Assembly (NCBI RefSeq): GCF_001484605.1
Contig: NZ_CP013747.1
Coordinates: forward strand, 1,674,001-1,738,000
Source of the DNA: Pseudarthrobacter sulfonivorans
GTDB taxonomy: Bacteria; Actinomycetota; Actinomycetes; Actinomycetales; Micrococcaceae
DNA: 64,000 nucleotides
Reading direction: 5' to 3'
Part shown: piece after piece, positions 35,764 to 44,560 of the stretch
How the letters are laid out: each line of letters begins with the position of its first letter
Position numbering within the stretch: the stretch's first letter is position 1
Notes under the pieces: generated by a model
The model's input: the letters and a program-made list of their open reading frames with translations, nothing else
What the model was told of the DNA's origin: nothing
Databases searched by the model: none
Translations under genes and position numbers: made by a program

Positions 35764-36312
35764 TCAGCTTTCACCTGCGGCGAGTTGGCGTGCCCCTCCA
35801 ACGTATCGCGAAGTGATGTGCCGTTGCGCCGCCCGCGCCAGCAGGCCACCTGCCTGGTAGAACCAGTTCGCGTGCCTGCTGAAGGCGGTGATCTTCAGGA
35901 ACACCCGCCCGTCAGCGCCGATCTCGACTTCGAAGGCTTCCTCACCGCGTTCAGGATGGCCGGGCAGCGTGCCGTAGCCGAAGCCGGCTGACTGGGGGCC
36001 GTCTCCCGGCACCAGCCGCCGCACCCAGACCACCTCGCACGGGGCATTAATACGGAAAGGCCCGACGCCGAACCCGCTCACCACCCGCGCGCCGGGGATC
36101 ACGACGTCGGACTCGGTCCGGACGCGCAGGCCCGACCGCCGCTGCAGTTCCCACGTAAGGATTCCGTGCGCCACCCGGCGGTACAGCGCCAAACCCTCAC
36201 CGAGGTGCTCCCGCGATTCGAGGCAGTGGTAGCCTTCCGGCGCCCGGCCGTGTTCGGTGAGGCCGATGCCCGCGTAGTTGAGGCCGCCGGCAGCCAGTCG
36301 CTTCCCGGTCAA
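35764..36312 (-). CDS. DUF1990 family protein
   Basis: A 182-residue protein with the DUF1990 pattern: GLNYAGIGLTEH, EGYHCLESREHLGEGLALYR, HGILTWELQRRSGLRV, and FGYGTLPGHPERGEEAFEVE near the end, with KITAFSRHANWFYQAGG. The family shows a heme/lipid-binding-like barrel in some members; function is unknown. I chose a TTG at 36312 that overlaps the YjbR stop (TTGA), because the conserved region begins there. The frame runs open to 36486, but that part overlaps the YjbR gene. Confidence 0.7.
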   Translation of the reverse strand: MTGKRLAAGGLNYAGIGLTEHGRAPEGYHCLESREHLGEGLALYRRVAHGILTWELQRRSGLRVRTESDVVIPGARVVSGFGVGPFRINAPCEVVWVRRLVPGDGPQSAGFGYGTLPGHPERGEEAFEVEIGADGRVFLKITAFSRHANWFYQAGGLLARAAQRHITSRYVGGARQLAAGES

Positions 36313-36725
36313 CGGGGCCCGCCAGAAGAACCGGACAGCCGCGCCCACCCCAGCTGCTCCTGTTGCTTGCGGCTCAGGGAGGCCACCACCAGATCGTAGG
36401 AATCCTCCACCATGTCCCGGACCATGGCATCGGGCAGGTTTCCGTCCAGCCGCACGCCGTTCCAATGGGTCTTGTTCATGTGCCACGCGCCGTTGATTTC
36501 CGGGTGGGCGGCCCGCAGCTGTTCAGCCAGGGCGGGTTCACATTTCAGGCTCACGGACCAGTCGTCGGGGTTCATGGCGGACGCGGCAAACATCTTGGCT
36601 TCATGCCGCGCGCCACCCGCCACCGCAGCCCTGACCTTGAAAACGGAGGTCTCGGGACCGAAGGGAAAATCCTCGAAGGAACCGGGAAATGACAGGCAGA
36701 TTGCCTTGAGTTGCGCTGCGTCCAT
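36309..36725 (-). CDS. MmcQ/YjbR family DNA-binding protein
   Basis: A 138-residue protein with the CyaY-like YjbR fold: AICLSFPGSFEDFPFGPETS, VFKVRAAVAG, DWSVSLKCEPALAEQLRAAH, GAWHMNKTHWNGVRLDG and VEDSYDLVVASL. The MNKxHW motif is diagnostic. YjbR-like proteins bind DNA in some reports, but their physiological role is unclear. It is first of a probable three-gene unit and divergent from the 2OG-oxygenase gene. Confidence 0.85.
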   Translation of the reverse strand: MDAAQLKAICLSFPGSFEDFPFGPETSVFKVRAAVAGGARHEAKMFAASAMNPDDWSVSLKCEPALAEQLRAAHPEINGAWHMNKTHWNGVRLDGNLPDAMVRDMVEDSYDLVVASLSRKQQEQLGWARLSGSSGGPR

Positions 36726-36770
36726 GGACCGAGCCTACAAAGCCCTACCCGGCGGTGCTAGTCTGCGAAG

Positions 36771-37799
36771 ATGTCACCTGATCAGGCCACGATCCCCGTT
36801 CTGGACATGAGCGCTGCACGCCAGCCGTACGGCTCCTTCAGCCCCGAATTCATTGACCAGCTGCGGGACGCCGCCCACAACGTGGGTTTCTTCCAAATCA
36901 CCGGTTACGGCGCCGCCCCCGGCCAGGCCGAGGAGCTGCTGGCCCTCATCAAACGCTTCTTCGATCTGCCCCTCGAGGAGCGGATGAAGCTGGACAACAG
37001 GATTTCCCCGCACTTCCGCGGCTACACCCGGATGGGCACCGAAGTCACGCAGGGACGGGCCGACGCCCGCGAGCAGATCGACTACTCCCCGGAACGCGAG
37101 CCCGTCCACAACTATCCGGCCGATCAGCCGTACTGGCTGCTCCAGGGGCACAACATGTGGCCCGACGAGGCATTGCCGGAGCTCAAGCCCGCGGCCATGG
37201 CCTGGGCCGAGGTGATGTCCAGTGTGGGCATGGAGCTGCTGCGAGGCATCTCGGTTTCCCTGGAACTGCCGGAGGACCACTTCGACGAGCCCTTCGGCAA
37301 CGAACCGGCCTGGATGGGCAAGCTGGTGCACTACGTCGGCGGTGTGGTGGAGGCAGCCGGCAACCAGGGCGTGGGCTCCCACGCCGACTACGGTTTTGTC
37401 ACCCTGCTCCTCCAGGACGAGGTGGGCGGCCTCGAAGTGCTACCGCCCGGGACAACTGAATGGGCGCCGGTTGAGCCTGTTCCCGGGGCACTCGTGGTGA
37501 ACCTGGGCGAAATGCTGGAGGTGGCCACGGAAGGCTTCCTTGCCGCCACGATCCACCGGGTCAAGGCGCCGCCACCCGGCGTGGACCGCTACTCAGTCCC
37601 GTTCTTCTGGTCCCCGCGGCTGGATGCCGTCATCGATCCGGTGCCCCTGCCTCCCGAGCTCAAAGCCCAAGCCCGTGGCATCTCCGACGATCCGTCCAAC
37701 CCCATGCTCGCGTCCTTTGGCCTGAACATGCTCAAGGGCCGCATGCGCGCGCACCCCGATGTGACCGAACGCCACTACCCGGAGCTGATGCAGCGCTAA
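36771..37799 (+). CDS. Isopenicillin N synthase-family 2OG-Fe(II) dioxygenase
   Basis: A 342-residue non-heme iron oxygenase. The DIOX_N domain begins IPVLDMSAARQ and has NVGFFQITGYGAAPGQAEEL. The iron triad is visible as SHADYG (His and Asp) and TIHRVKAPP (His), and the 2-oxoglutarate-binding Arg-x-Ser is in DRYSVPFFWSP. The family includes isopenicillin N synthase, ACC oxidase and many small-molecule hydroxylases. The substrate is unknown and no biosynthetic cluster surrounds it. It is convergent with the CoA-binding gene, with no gap. Confidence 0.9.
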   Translation: MSPDQATIPVLDMSAARQPYGSFSPEFIDQLRDAAHNVGFFQITGYGAAPGQAEELLALIKRFFDLPLEERMKLDNRISPHFRGYTRMGTEVTQGRADAREQIDYSPEREPVHNYPADQPYWLLQGHNMWPDEALPELKPAAMAWAEVMSSVGMELLRGISVSLELPEDHFDEPFGNEPAWMGKLVHYVGGVVEAAGNQGVGSHADYGFVTLLLQDEVGGLEVLPPGTTEWAPVEPVPGALVVNLGEMLEVATEGFLAATIHRVKAPPPGVDRYSVPFFWSPRLDAVIDPVPLPPELKAQARGISDDPSNPMLASFGLNMLKGRMRAHPDVTERHYPELMQR

Positions 37800-38240
37800 T
37801 CAGAGGTTGTACTTCCACGCCTGCTGCGCGGGGCAAACGTTCATCACCACGTCCAGGCCGGCGGCCTTGGCACGGTCCACTGCCTCTTCGTCGATAACGC
37901 CCAGCTGCAGCCACACGGCTTTGGCGCCCACCGCAATTGCCTGGTCCACCACCGCCCCGACCTTCTGCGAGTTCACAAAGCAGTCGACGACGTCGAGGGG
38001 TTGCTTTTCAGAGGGAATTTCACCCAGGGTACGGTACCCGGTTTCGCCGTGGACGGGGTCGCCGGGAAGGTTGACGGGGATGATCTCCATCCCGAGCCGG
38101 TCGCGGATAAACAGCGAGGTGTCGTAGGCTGCGCGCCACTCGTTGGTGGTCAGGCCCACGATGGCCCACCGCCCTTTGTTTCGCATCAGGCGCTCAATAA
38201 CGGCAGGATCGTTGACGTGGCCCATGATGCAAGCGTACAT
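37800..38240 (-). CDS. CoA-binding domain protein (YccU-like)
   Basis: A 146-residue Rossmann-fold protein of the CoA_binding_2/YccU family: WAIVGLTTNEWRAAYDTSLF, MEIIPVNLPG, TLGEIPSEKQPLDVVDCFVN, AKAVWLQLGVIDEEAVDRAK and AGLDVVMNVCPAQQ. The cysteine in VMNVCP is the family's conserved one. It binds CoA or a similar nucleotide; the biochemical role is not settled. A paralogue ends the sulfur operon at 43255. This gene is divergent from the SAM riboswitch, with a gap of about 130 bases. Start ATG 38240 has GGGG upstream; 38225 is an alternative. Confidence 0.85.
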   Translation of the reverse strand: MYACIMGHVNDPAVIERLMRNKGRWAIVGLTTNEWRAAYDTSLFIRDRLGMEIIPVNLPGDPVHGETGYRTLGEIPSEKQPLDVVDCFVNSQKVGAVVDQAIAVGAKAVWLQLGVIDEEAVDRAKAAGLDVVMNVCPAQQAWKYNL

Positions 38241-38366
38241 CGTCCCCGGAGTGGCCCCTGATCGAATATTTGACTGACGGGTGGGCACCAATGCCAGGCG
38301 TGAACGAATATTACGTTCCACGGACCCTGGTTTGGCGCATGGCGTGCGGTTCGGCTGTAGTGGTAA

Positions 38367-38492
38367 TGACCATCCCGAGCGGCCGAGAGACCTGGATCGA
38401 TGAAGCCGCAGCATCCCTGACCAAACGCTGTACGCGTTGAGGCGACCATCCTCGGCACACAGCGAAGGGTGCTACCGCCAGGATCGATGGAG
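38367..38492 (+). promoter_or_regulatory. SAM-I (S-box) riboswitch
   Basis: The S-box core is present: GAGCGGCCGAGAGACCTGG (from 38377), the kink-turn/core segment TGAAGCCGCAGCA, a variable P3 arm, and the distal GGTGCTACCGCCAG (38469-38482). Helix P1 is CCATC (38370-38374) with GATGG (38486-38490). The ribosome site GGAG (38489-38492) of the acs-like gene shares two bases with P1. There is no terminator hairpin between P1 and the ATG at 38500. SAM binding, which stabilises P1, would thus block ribosome access: control of translation is inferred. Confidence 0.88.
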
Positions 38493-38499
38493 CACATCT

Positions 38500-40716
38500 A
38501 TGACATCAGATTTATCCTCTGCCACGCCTTTATCCACCCTGAGTCCCGTCAGCGCCGCAGCAGCGGCCGCCACAACGGACTCTCTCCAATCCACTTCGAA
38601 CGCGACGGCGATCGAAGCAGGGCTGCGTGACGCGGCCGGCCCCACCAACAGCCCATCGGGATGGTCCTCGACCGGGCTGCAGGACGTCGCCGTGCACGGC
38701 GCACCGTCCGGCGGGCCGGCCCGTCACGGCAGCACAACCAGCAGCACCACCGCCGCGCAGCACACGGCGGAGCACGAAGCAGCCCAGCCGGACAATGTGG
38801 CATTTTGGGAACAGCAGGCCCTCCGCCTGGACTGGGCCCAGCCCGCAGGAATCTCCGGCGGCAAGCCGTGGCACACGGCCCACCGCCGGGTCCCGGCCGA
38901 CGCCGCGGCCGGAAAAGGCCCGGAAATCACCTGGTTTGAGGGCGGCAAGCTCAATGTCGCCTACAACTGTGTGGACCGCCACGTCGCCAATGGCCGCGGC
39001 GACAACGTGGCCTTCCACTTCGAAGGCGAGCCCGGCGACCGCCGCACCGTCACGTACGCGGAGCTGCAGCGCGAAGTCTCCAAGGCGGCCAACGCCCTGC
39101 TGGCCCTGGGCATCACCAAGGGCGACCGCGTGGTCATCTACCTGCCGGTCATCCCCGAAACCGTCATCATCACCCTCGCCGTGGCCCGCATCGGCGCCAT
39201 CCACTCGCTCGTTTTCGGTGGCTTCTCCGCTGACGCCCTGAAGTTCCGCGTCGAGGACACGGGGGCCAAACTCCTGGTGACCACGGACGGCCAGTTCCGC
39301 CGCGGTGTCGCCGTGCCCGTCAAGGACAACGCGGACGCTGCCGTCGCCGGGGACAACGCGATCGAGCACGTGCTCGTCGTCAACCGCACCACGGCGCCGG
39401 AGGACCTGGCCGCCGTCCCCATGACTGAAGGCCGCGACGTGTGGTGGCATGACGCCGTCGGGAGCGCCGCGGACGTCCACGAACCGGAGGCGTTCGACGC
39501 CGAAACGCCCCTGTTCATCATGTACACCTCCGGGACCACCGGTAAGCCCAAGGGCCTGGTCCACACCTCCGGCGGGTACCTGACCCAGGCATCCTGGAGC
39601 TTCGAGCACCTCTTCAGCAACCCCGATCCCGCACTCCGTGACCAGGACGTGCACTGGTGCACGGCGGACCTCGCCTGGGTCACGGCGCACACCTACGAGA
39701 TCTACGGCCCGCTCTCCAACGGCGCCACCCAGGTGATCTTCGAGGGCACGCCCAACACCCCGCACCCGGGCCGCCACTTCGAAATCATCGAACGCTACGG
39801 CGTCACGCAGTACTACACCGCGCCCACCCTGGTCCGCTCCCTCATGGGCTGGTTCCCGGACGGCGTGCCGGACAGCTACGACCTCTCCTCCATCCGGCTG
39901 CTCGGCACCGTGGGCGAAGCCGTGAACCCCGAGGCCTGGCGCTGGCTGCGCCAGAACGTCGGCGCCGGCACCGCACCCGTGGTGGACACGTGGTGGCAGT
40001 CCGAAACCGGCGCCACCATCCTCTCCCCCGCCCCCACGGATACCGAGTTCAAGCCGGGCTGCGCCGCCCGCCCGCTGCCGGGCGTCAGTACCAGGATCGT
40101 GGACGACGCCGGCAATACAGTGCCGCCGGGCGTCCAGGGTTTCATTGTGGTGGACACCCCCGGGCCCGCCATTGCGCGCACCGTCTGGGGCAACCCCCGC
40201 CGCTACTACGACGCCTACTGGAGCAAGTACGTGGAGCAGGGCTGGTTCCTGGCCGGCGACGGCGCCAAGTACGACGCCGACGGCGACATCTGGATCCTGG
40301 GCCGGGTGGACGACACCCTCAACGTCTCCGGCCACCTGCTGTCCACTATCGAGATCGAGTCCGCTCTCGTATCCCACGCCGATGTGGTGGAGGCCGGCGT
40401 ATGTCCGGTGGCTGACCCGACGACCGGGCACGCGATCGTCGCGTTTGTTGTACTAAAGCGCGGCGTTTCCCGAGAAGTTGCCACCGAGCTGCGCAACCAC
40501 GTCGCGAAGGCGATCGGCCCGATCGCGAAGCCGCGCGACGTCGTCGTCGTTCCTGACGTACCGAAGACCCGCAGCGGCAAGATCATGCGCCGGCTGCTCA
40601 CCCAATTATTCGAGGGGACCGCCCTGGGCGACACCACCTCACTCCAAAACGAACCGGCGATCGCCGGAATCCAGGACGTCCTGCGCGAGCGGGCCCTAGT
40701 AAAGGAAAACTCATGA
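38500..40716 (+). CDS. acs: Acetate-CoA ligase under SAM riboswitch control
   Basis: A 738-residue acyl-adenylate-forming enzyme. The acetyl-CoA synthetase domain has VDRHVANGRGDNVAFHFEGE, the P loop YTSGTTGKPKGLVHTSGG, the acetate pocket WQSETGATILSP, the hinge GRVDDTLNVSGHLLST, and the acetylatable lysine in PKTRSGKIMRR. It makes acetyl-CoA from acetate. The first ~95 residues are an Ala/Ser/Thr-rich extension not found in ordinary Acs (about 650 residues). Position behind the riboswitch and before sfnG and metY suggests it feeds O-acetylhomoserine synthesis or a sulfur-derived acid. The stop overlaps the sfnG start (ATGA). Confidence 0.88.
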   Translation: MTSDLSSATPLSTLSPVSAAAAAATTDSLQSTSNATAIEAGLRDAAGPTNSPSGWSSTGLQDVAVHGAPSGGPARHGSTTSSTTAAQHTAEHEAAQPDNVAFWEQQALRLDWAQPAGISGGKPWHTAHRRVPADAAAGKGPEITWFEGGKLNVAYNCVDRHVANGRGDNVAFHFEGEPGDRRTVTYAELQREVSKAANALLALGITKGDRVVIYLPVIPETVIITLAVARIGAIHSLVFGGFSADALKFRVEDTGAKLLVTTDGQFRRGVAVPVKDNADAAVAGDNAIEHVLVVNRTTAPEDLAAVPMTEGRDVWWHDAVGSAADVHEPEAFDAETPLFIMYTSGTTGKPKGLVHTSGGYLTQASWSFEHLFSNPDPALRDQDVHWCTADLAWVTAHTYEIYGPLSNGATQVIFEGTPNTPHPGRHFEIIERYGVTQYYTAPTLVRSLMGWFPDGVPDSYDLSSIRLLGTVGEAVNPEAWRWLRQNVGAGTAPVVDTWWQSETGATILSPAPTDTEFKPGCAARPLPGVSTRIVDDAGNTVPPGVQGFIVVDTPGPAIARTVWGNPRRYYDAYWSKYVEQGWFLAGDGAKYDADGDIWILGRVDDTLNVSGHLLSTIEIESALVSHADVVEAGVCPVADPTTGHAIVAFVVLKRGVSREVATELRNHVAKAIGPIAKPRDVVVVPDVPKTRSGKIMRRLLTQLFEGTALGDTTSLQNEPAIAGIQDVLRERALVKENS

Positions 40717-41903
40717 CAGACATCAGCAACGTTGCCCGCCTTTCAGAGCCGCTCAAGTTTGCGTACTGGGTGCCGAACGTCTCCGGCGGCCTGGTGGTCT
40801 CCACCATCGAACAGCGCACCGGCTGGGACTTTGACTACAACAAGAAGCTCGCGCAGATCGCCGAGAACTCCGGCTTCGAATACGCCCTAACGCAGACCCG
40901 GTACGCCGCCTCCTACGGTGCCGACAAGCAGCACGAGGCCACGTCCTTCAGCCTGGCCCTGCTTGCCGCCACCGAGCGCCTCAAAGTCATCGCCGCCGTC
41001 CACCCGGGCATGTGGCACCCCGGCGTACTGGCCAAATTCATCATCACCGCGGACCACATCTCCAACGGCCGCGCCGCGGTCAACATCGTCTCCGGGTGGC
41101 TCAAGAACGAGTTCACGAACTTCGGTCTTGACTGGCTGGAGCACGACGAACGCTACGTCCGCACCGAGGAGTTCATCCGGGTGCTGCGCGGGCTGTGGAC
41201 CGAGCAGGAGTACAGCCAGGCCGGCAAGTACTACAACATCACCGATTTCACCCTGAACCCGGCCCCCGTGGACGTTCCCGGCCGCGCCCACCCCGAGGTC
41301 TTCTTCGGCGGCAACTCGACGGCGGCCCAGGCCACCGCCGGCCGCGTGGCCGACTGGTACTTCTCCAACGGCAAGGACCTGGAAGGCTTCAAGGAGAACA
41401 TCTCCGGCGTGGTGGCAGCGTCCGGCGAAACCGGCCGAGGCACCGACGGCGCCCTGGCCGCTCCCCGGTTCGGCCTCAACGGCTTTGTGATCGCCCGTGA
41501 TTCCGAGAAGGAAGCCCGCGATACGCTGCGCGAAATCGTTGAGAAGGCACACAAGCCGGCAGTCCAGGGCTTCCGCGACGCCGTGCAGGAAGCCGGCGCG
41601 TCCACCAAGGACGGCAAGGGCATGTGGGCCGACTCCAGCTTCGAGGATCTGGTCCAGTACAACGACGGCTTCAAGACCCAGCTGATCGGCACGCCGGAGC
41701 AGATCGCCGAACGGATCGTGGCTTACAAGAAGATCGGCGTGAACCTCTTCCTCACCGGCTACCTGCACTTCCAGGAGGAAGTGGCCGCCTTCGGCCAGGA
41801 CATCCTGCCGATCGTCCGCGAACTCGAAGCCGACCTGGCCCGCAAAAACGGCACCGAACTGGACTTGTCAGGAACGCCAGTCGCCGAGTCGGTGGCTGTC
41901 TGA
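40713..41903 (+). CDS. sfnG: Dimethyl sulfone monooxygenase, SfnG-like
   Basis: A 396-residue luciferase-like monooxygenase. SfnG-family segments are LKFAYWVPNVSGGLVVSTIE, QTRYAASYGADKQHEATSFS, MWHPGVLAKFIITADHISNG, VNIVSGWLKNEFTNFG and HPEVFFGGNSTAAQA. SfnG oxidises dimethyl sulfone to methanesulfinate with reduced FMN, releasing sulfur for assimilation. The flavin reductase and the methanesulfinate/methanesulfonate oxygenase partners are not in the window. It overlaps acs by four bases and metY by one (TGATG), so it is coupled on both sides. Confidence 0.88.
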   Translation: MTDISNVARLSEPLKFAYWVPNVSGGLVVSTIEQRTGWDFDYNKKLAQIAENSGFEYALTQTRYAASYGADKQHEATSFSLALLAATERLKVIAAVHPGMWHPGVLAKFIITADHISNGRAAVNIVSGWLKNEFTNFGLDWLEHDERYVRTEEFIRVLRGLWTEQEYSQAGKYYNITDFTLNPAPVDVPGRAHPEVFFGGNSTAAQATAGRVADWYFSNGKDLEGFKENISGVVAASGETGRGTDGALAAPRFGLNGFVIARDSEKEARDTLREIVEKAHKPAVQGFRDAVQEAGASTKDGKGMWADSSFEDLVQYNDGFKTQLIGTPEQIAERIVAYKKIGVNLFLTGYLHFQEEVAAFGQDILPIVRELEADLARKNGTELDLSGTPVAESVAV

Positions 41904-43258
41904 TGGCTGACCGCAAATTCGGTTTCCGCACCCGCGCGCTGCACGCCGGCGGCACGCCCGACGCCGAGCACGGCGCCCGCGCTGTGCCCATCTACCAGAC
42001 CACGTCCTTCGTGTTCAAGGACACCCAGGATGCCGCCAACCTCTTCGCGCTGCAGAAGTACGGCAACATCTACTCCCGCATTGGCAACCCCACCGTGGCA
42101 GCGTTCGAAGAGCGCATCGCCTCGCTGGAAGGCGGCATCGGTGCGGTGGCGACGTCGTCGGGCATGGCCGCGGAGTTCATCACCTTCGCCGCACTGACGC
42201 AGTCCGGCGACCACATCGTGGCGGCCTCCCAGCTCTACGGCGGCACCGTCACCCAGCTGGACGTGACTCTCCGCCGCTTCGGCGTGGACACCACGTTCGT
42301 CCCCGGCACCGACCCCGCGGACTATGCCGCGGCGGTCCAGGAAAACACCAAGGCGATCTTTGTCGAGGTGGTGGCCAACCCGTCGTCGGAAGTCCAGGAC
42401 CTGGCGGCCCTCGCGAAGGTAGCGCACGACGCCGGCGTCCCCCTCGTGGTCGACGCCACCTTGAGCACGCCGTACCTGGTGCGCCCGATCGAACACGGCG
42501 CCGACATCGTCATCCACTCCGCCACCAAGTTCCTGGGCGGGCACGGCACCACCCTGGGTGGCGTGATTGTGGAAAGCGGCCGGTTTGATTGGGGCAACGG
42601 CAAGTTCCCCACCATGACCGAGCCGGTGGCGTCCTACGGAAATGTCTCCTGGTGGGGCAACTTCGGCGAGTACGGCTTCCTCACCAAGCTGCGCTGCGAA
42701 CAGCTGCGGGACATCGGCCCGGCACTTTCCCCGCTCTCGGCGTTCCAGCTGTTACAGGGCGTGGAAACCCTGCCGCAGCGCCTGGACGAGCACCTGAAAA
42801 ACGCCCAGGCCGTGGCCGAATGGCTCGAGGCCGATCCCCGCGTGGCCTACGTCAACTTCTCCGGGCTTCCCTCGCACCCGCATTTTGAGCGCGCGAAGAA
42901 GTATCTGCCGCTGGGCCCCGGCTCTGTGTTCTCCTTCGGGGTGAAGGGCGGCCGCACGGCCGGGCAGAAGTTCATCGAATCCCTGCAGCTGGCCTCGCAC
43001 CTGGCCAATGTTGGCGATTCCCGCACCCTGGTGATACACCCGGGTTCCACCACGCACCAGCAGCTGAGCCCGGTCCAGCTGGAGTCGGCGGGCGTTCCCG
43101 AGGACCTGGTCCGCATTTCCGTGGGCCTGGAGGACATCGAGGACATCCTGTGGGACCTGGACCAGGCTCTGGACGCGGCCTCGGTTTCGACGGGCTCAAC
43201 CACCGAGGCGAGCTCAACCACCGAAGCGGATTCCTGCACGGTTGGAGCGAACGTATGA
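41903..43258 (+). CDS. metY: O-acetylhomoserine sulfhydrylase
   Basis: A 451-residue Cys/Met metabolism PLP enzyme. Typical segments are [53 protein letters not shown], and the PLP lysine in [18 protein letters not shown]. It joins O-acetylhomoserine and sulfide (or methanethiol) to give homocysteine (or methionine). The C-terminal 25 residues are a Ser/Thr-rich tail not typical for the family. The gene overlaps sfnG by one base and the CoA-binding gene by four (ATGA). No metX follows, unlike the common metY-metX order. Confidence 0.93.
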   Translation: MADRKFGFRTRALHAGGTPDAEHGARAVPIYQTTSFVFKDTQDAANLFALQKYGNIYSRIGNPTVAAFEERIASLEGGIGAVATSSGMAAEFITFAALTQSGDHIVAASQLYGGTVTQLDVTLRRFGVDTTFVPGTDPADYAAAVQENTKAIFVEVVANPSSEVQDLAALAKVAHDAGVPLVVDATLSTPYLVRPIEHGADIVIHSATKFLGGHGTTLGGVIVESGRFDWGNGKFPTMTEPVASYGNVSWWGNFGEYGFLTKLRCEQLRDIGPALSPLSAFQLLQGVETLPQRLDEHLKNAQAVAEWLEADPRVAYVNFSGLPSHPHFERAKKYLPLGPGSVFSFGVKGGRTAGQKFIESLQLASHLANVGDSRTLVIHPGSTTHQQLSPVQLESAGVPEDLVRISVGLEDIEDILWDLDQALDAASVSTGSTTEASSTTEADSCTVGANV

Positions 43259-43749
43259 GCACCAGCGGACGTACCTGGACCGGACCTTCCGCTCCGGAGC
43301 GCCTGAACCTGCTGCGCGCAGCCACCTCGATTGCGATCGTGGGCGCCTCGGACAAGCCGTCCCGGGCCAGCTATTTTGTGGCGACGTACCTGCAGTCGTC
43401 CACGCGGTACAAGGTGTACTTCGTGAACCCCGTGGTCAAGGAGATCCTTGGTGAACCGACCTACGCCTCACTGGCCGATCTTCCCGAAAGCCCGGACATC
43501 GTGGATGTGTTCCGCAAGCACGATGACCTCCCGGGTGTCCTGGACGAAGCCATCGCGGCCGGCGCCAAAACCCTCTGGCTGCAGCTCGGCTCCTGGCATG
43601 AGGACGTGGCCACGGACGCGGAAGCCGCCGGGCTCAACGTGGTGATGGACCGCTGCGTGAAGATCGAGCATGCCCGGTTTCACGGCGGGCTGCACCTGGC
43701 CGGCTTCGACACCGGCGTGATCTCCTCCAGGCGGCAGCTGCTTTCCTGA
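43255..43749 (+). CDS. CoA-binding domain protein (YccU-like), operon end
   Basis: A 164-residue protein of the same family as the one at 37800: TSIAIVGASDKPSRASYFVA, YKVYFVNPVVKEILGEPTYA, PDIVDVFRKHDDLPGVLDEA, AKTLWLQLGSWHEDVATDAE and AGLNVVMDRCVKIEHARF. The conserved cysteine is in MDRCVKIE. Genes of this type often accompany metY in actinobacteria, so a role in sulfur or CoA-thioester metabolism is suggested by context. The start overlaps the metY stop. It is convergent with the anti-sigma-like gene. Confidence 0.85.
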   Translation: MSTSGRTWTGPSAPERLNLLRAATSIAIVGASDKPSRASYFVATYLQSSTRYKVYFVNPVVKEILGEPTYASLADLPESPDIVDVFRKHDDLPGVLDEAIAAGAKTLWLQLGSWHEDVATDAEAAGLNVVMDRCVKIEHARFHGGLHLAGFDTGVISSRRQLLS

Positions 43750-43777
43750 CGGAAGGTGCTTCCTGAAGCAAACCTGA

Positions 43778-44560
43778 TTAGCGGGTGAACTTCTTCAGCC
43801 AGATTGAACCGGGTCCGGCATTGCCGGCCCCGGTTTTTTCTGTCAGTGCCGGAGGGACGATGGCTGACGTCAGGGACTCCCCCGCCGCGGCGGCTTCGGC
43901 CAGGGTACCGGCAACCAGCTTTCCGGCCTTGTCGAGTTCGGCAGCGGCGTCACGGGTGACGCCCGCAGCGTTCCCCGGCGCGCCGCCGTCGTCCGTCCTT
44001 GACTTGCCGGACGGCGTACCGTTTCCGCGGCCGGCCGGCTCCGCGCCCCGGTTCTGGCCTGCGTTTTCCGGACCGTTCGCCGGCGGGGCAGTTTCCCGTT
44101 CAACAGTTTGGGGCTGTGCCGGCGCTGCGTCGTCGCGGGTTGCCGGCTCCGCGGGCAACTGCGCCTCCGCCGGATTTGCGGCTGTCCCGCTGGCGGCGGG
44201 AGTCCCTGCGATGGACCAGCCAGGAGCCCAGTCCTGCAACAACTGCTGGATGGACCTGCTGGCCTCCGCGTCCGGCGCGGTGCCGGTGGCGGCCACCCCG
44301 GTGACGCCCAGCCCCATCCCCGCGATGACGGCAAGGCCCACAACAGTGGTCCGGTGCTTCCGGAGGAGCCGGTGCCGGGCGAGCTGGTGGGTCTGGCCAG
44401 ACAGGAGTGCCGCCAGTTCATGGCCGGGCTCGGGTGCAGGCAGGGAGCCTAGGGAGCCCACCGCGAGAAGGGTTTCGCGGAGGCCGGCGGCATCGTCCAC
44501 ACCGGCGTCAAGGAGCATTTCATCAATGGTCCGGATCAGGGAGCTGGCATTGGAGGTCAT
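43778..44560 (-). CDS. Membrane protein, probable anti-sigma partner
   Basis: A 260-residue protein. The cytoplasmic N-terminal part (about 70 residues) starts with SSLIRTIDEMLLDAGVDDAAG. One membrane segment (TVVGLAVIAGMGLGVTGVAA) follows, then a long disordered Ala/Pro/Gly-rich outer part and a short C-terminal helix (LVAGTLAEAAAAGESLTSAI). The architecture and the ATGA overlap with the sigma-factor gene upstream suggest an anti-sigma factor of unusual sequence. No ZAS zinc motif (HxxxCxxC) is present, so the role is inferred from context. Confidence 0.6.
   Translation of the reverse strand: MTSNASSLIRTIDEMLLDAGVDDAAGLRETLLAVGSLGSLPAPEPGHELAALLSGQTHQLARHRLLRKHRTTVVGLAVIAGMGLGVTGVAATGTAPDAEASRSIQQLLQDWAPGWSIAGTPAASGTAANPAEAQLPAEPATRDDAAPAQPQTVERETAPPANGPENAGQNRGAEPAGRGNGTPSGKSRTDDGGAPGNAAGVTRDAAAELDKAGKLVAGTLAEAAAAGESLTSAIVPPALTEKTGAGNAGPGSIWLKKFTR

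Noticed and set aside
41624..41902. Longer N-terminus for MetY (frame open upstream)
   Set aside because: The extra part overlaps sfnG and is its out-of-frame image. The ATG at 41903 matches the family start.
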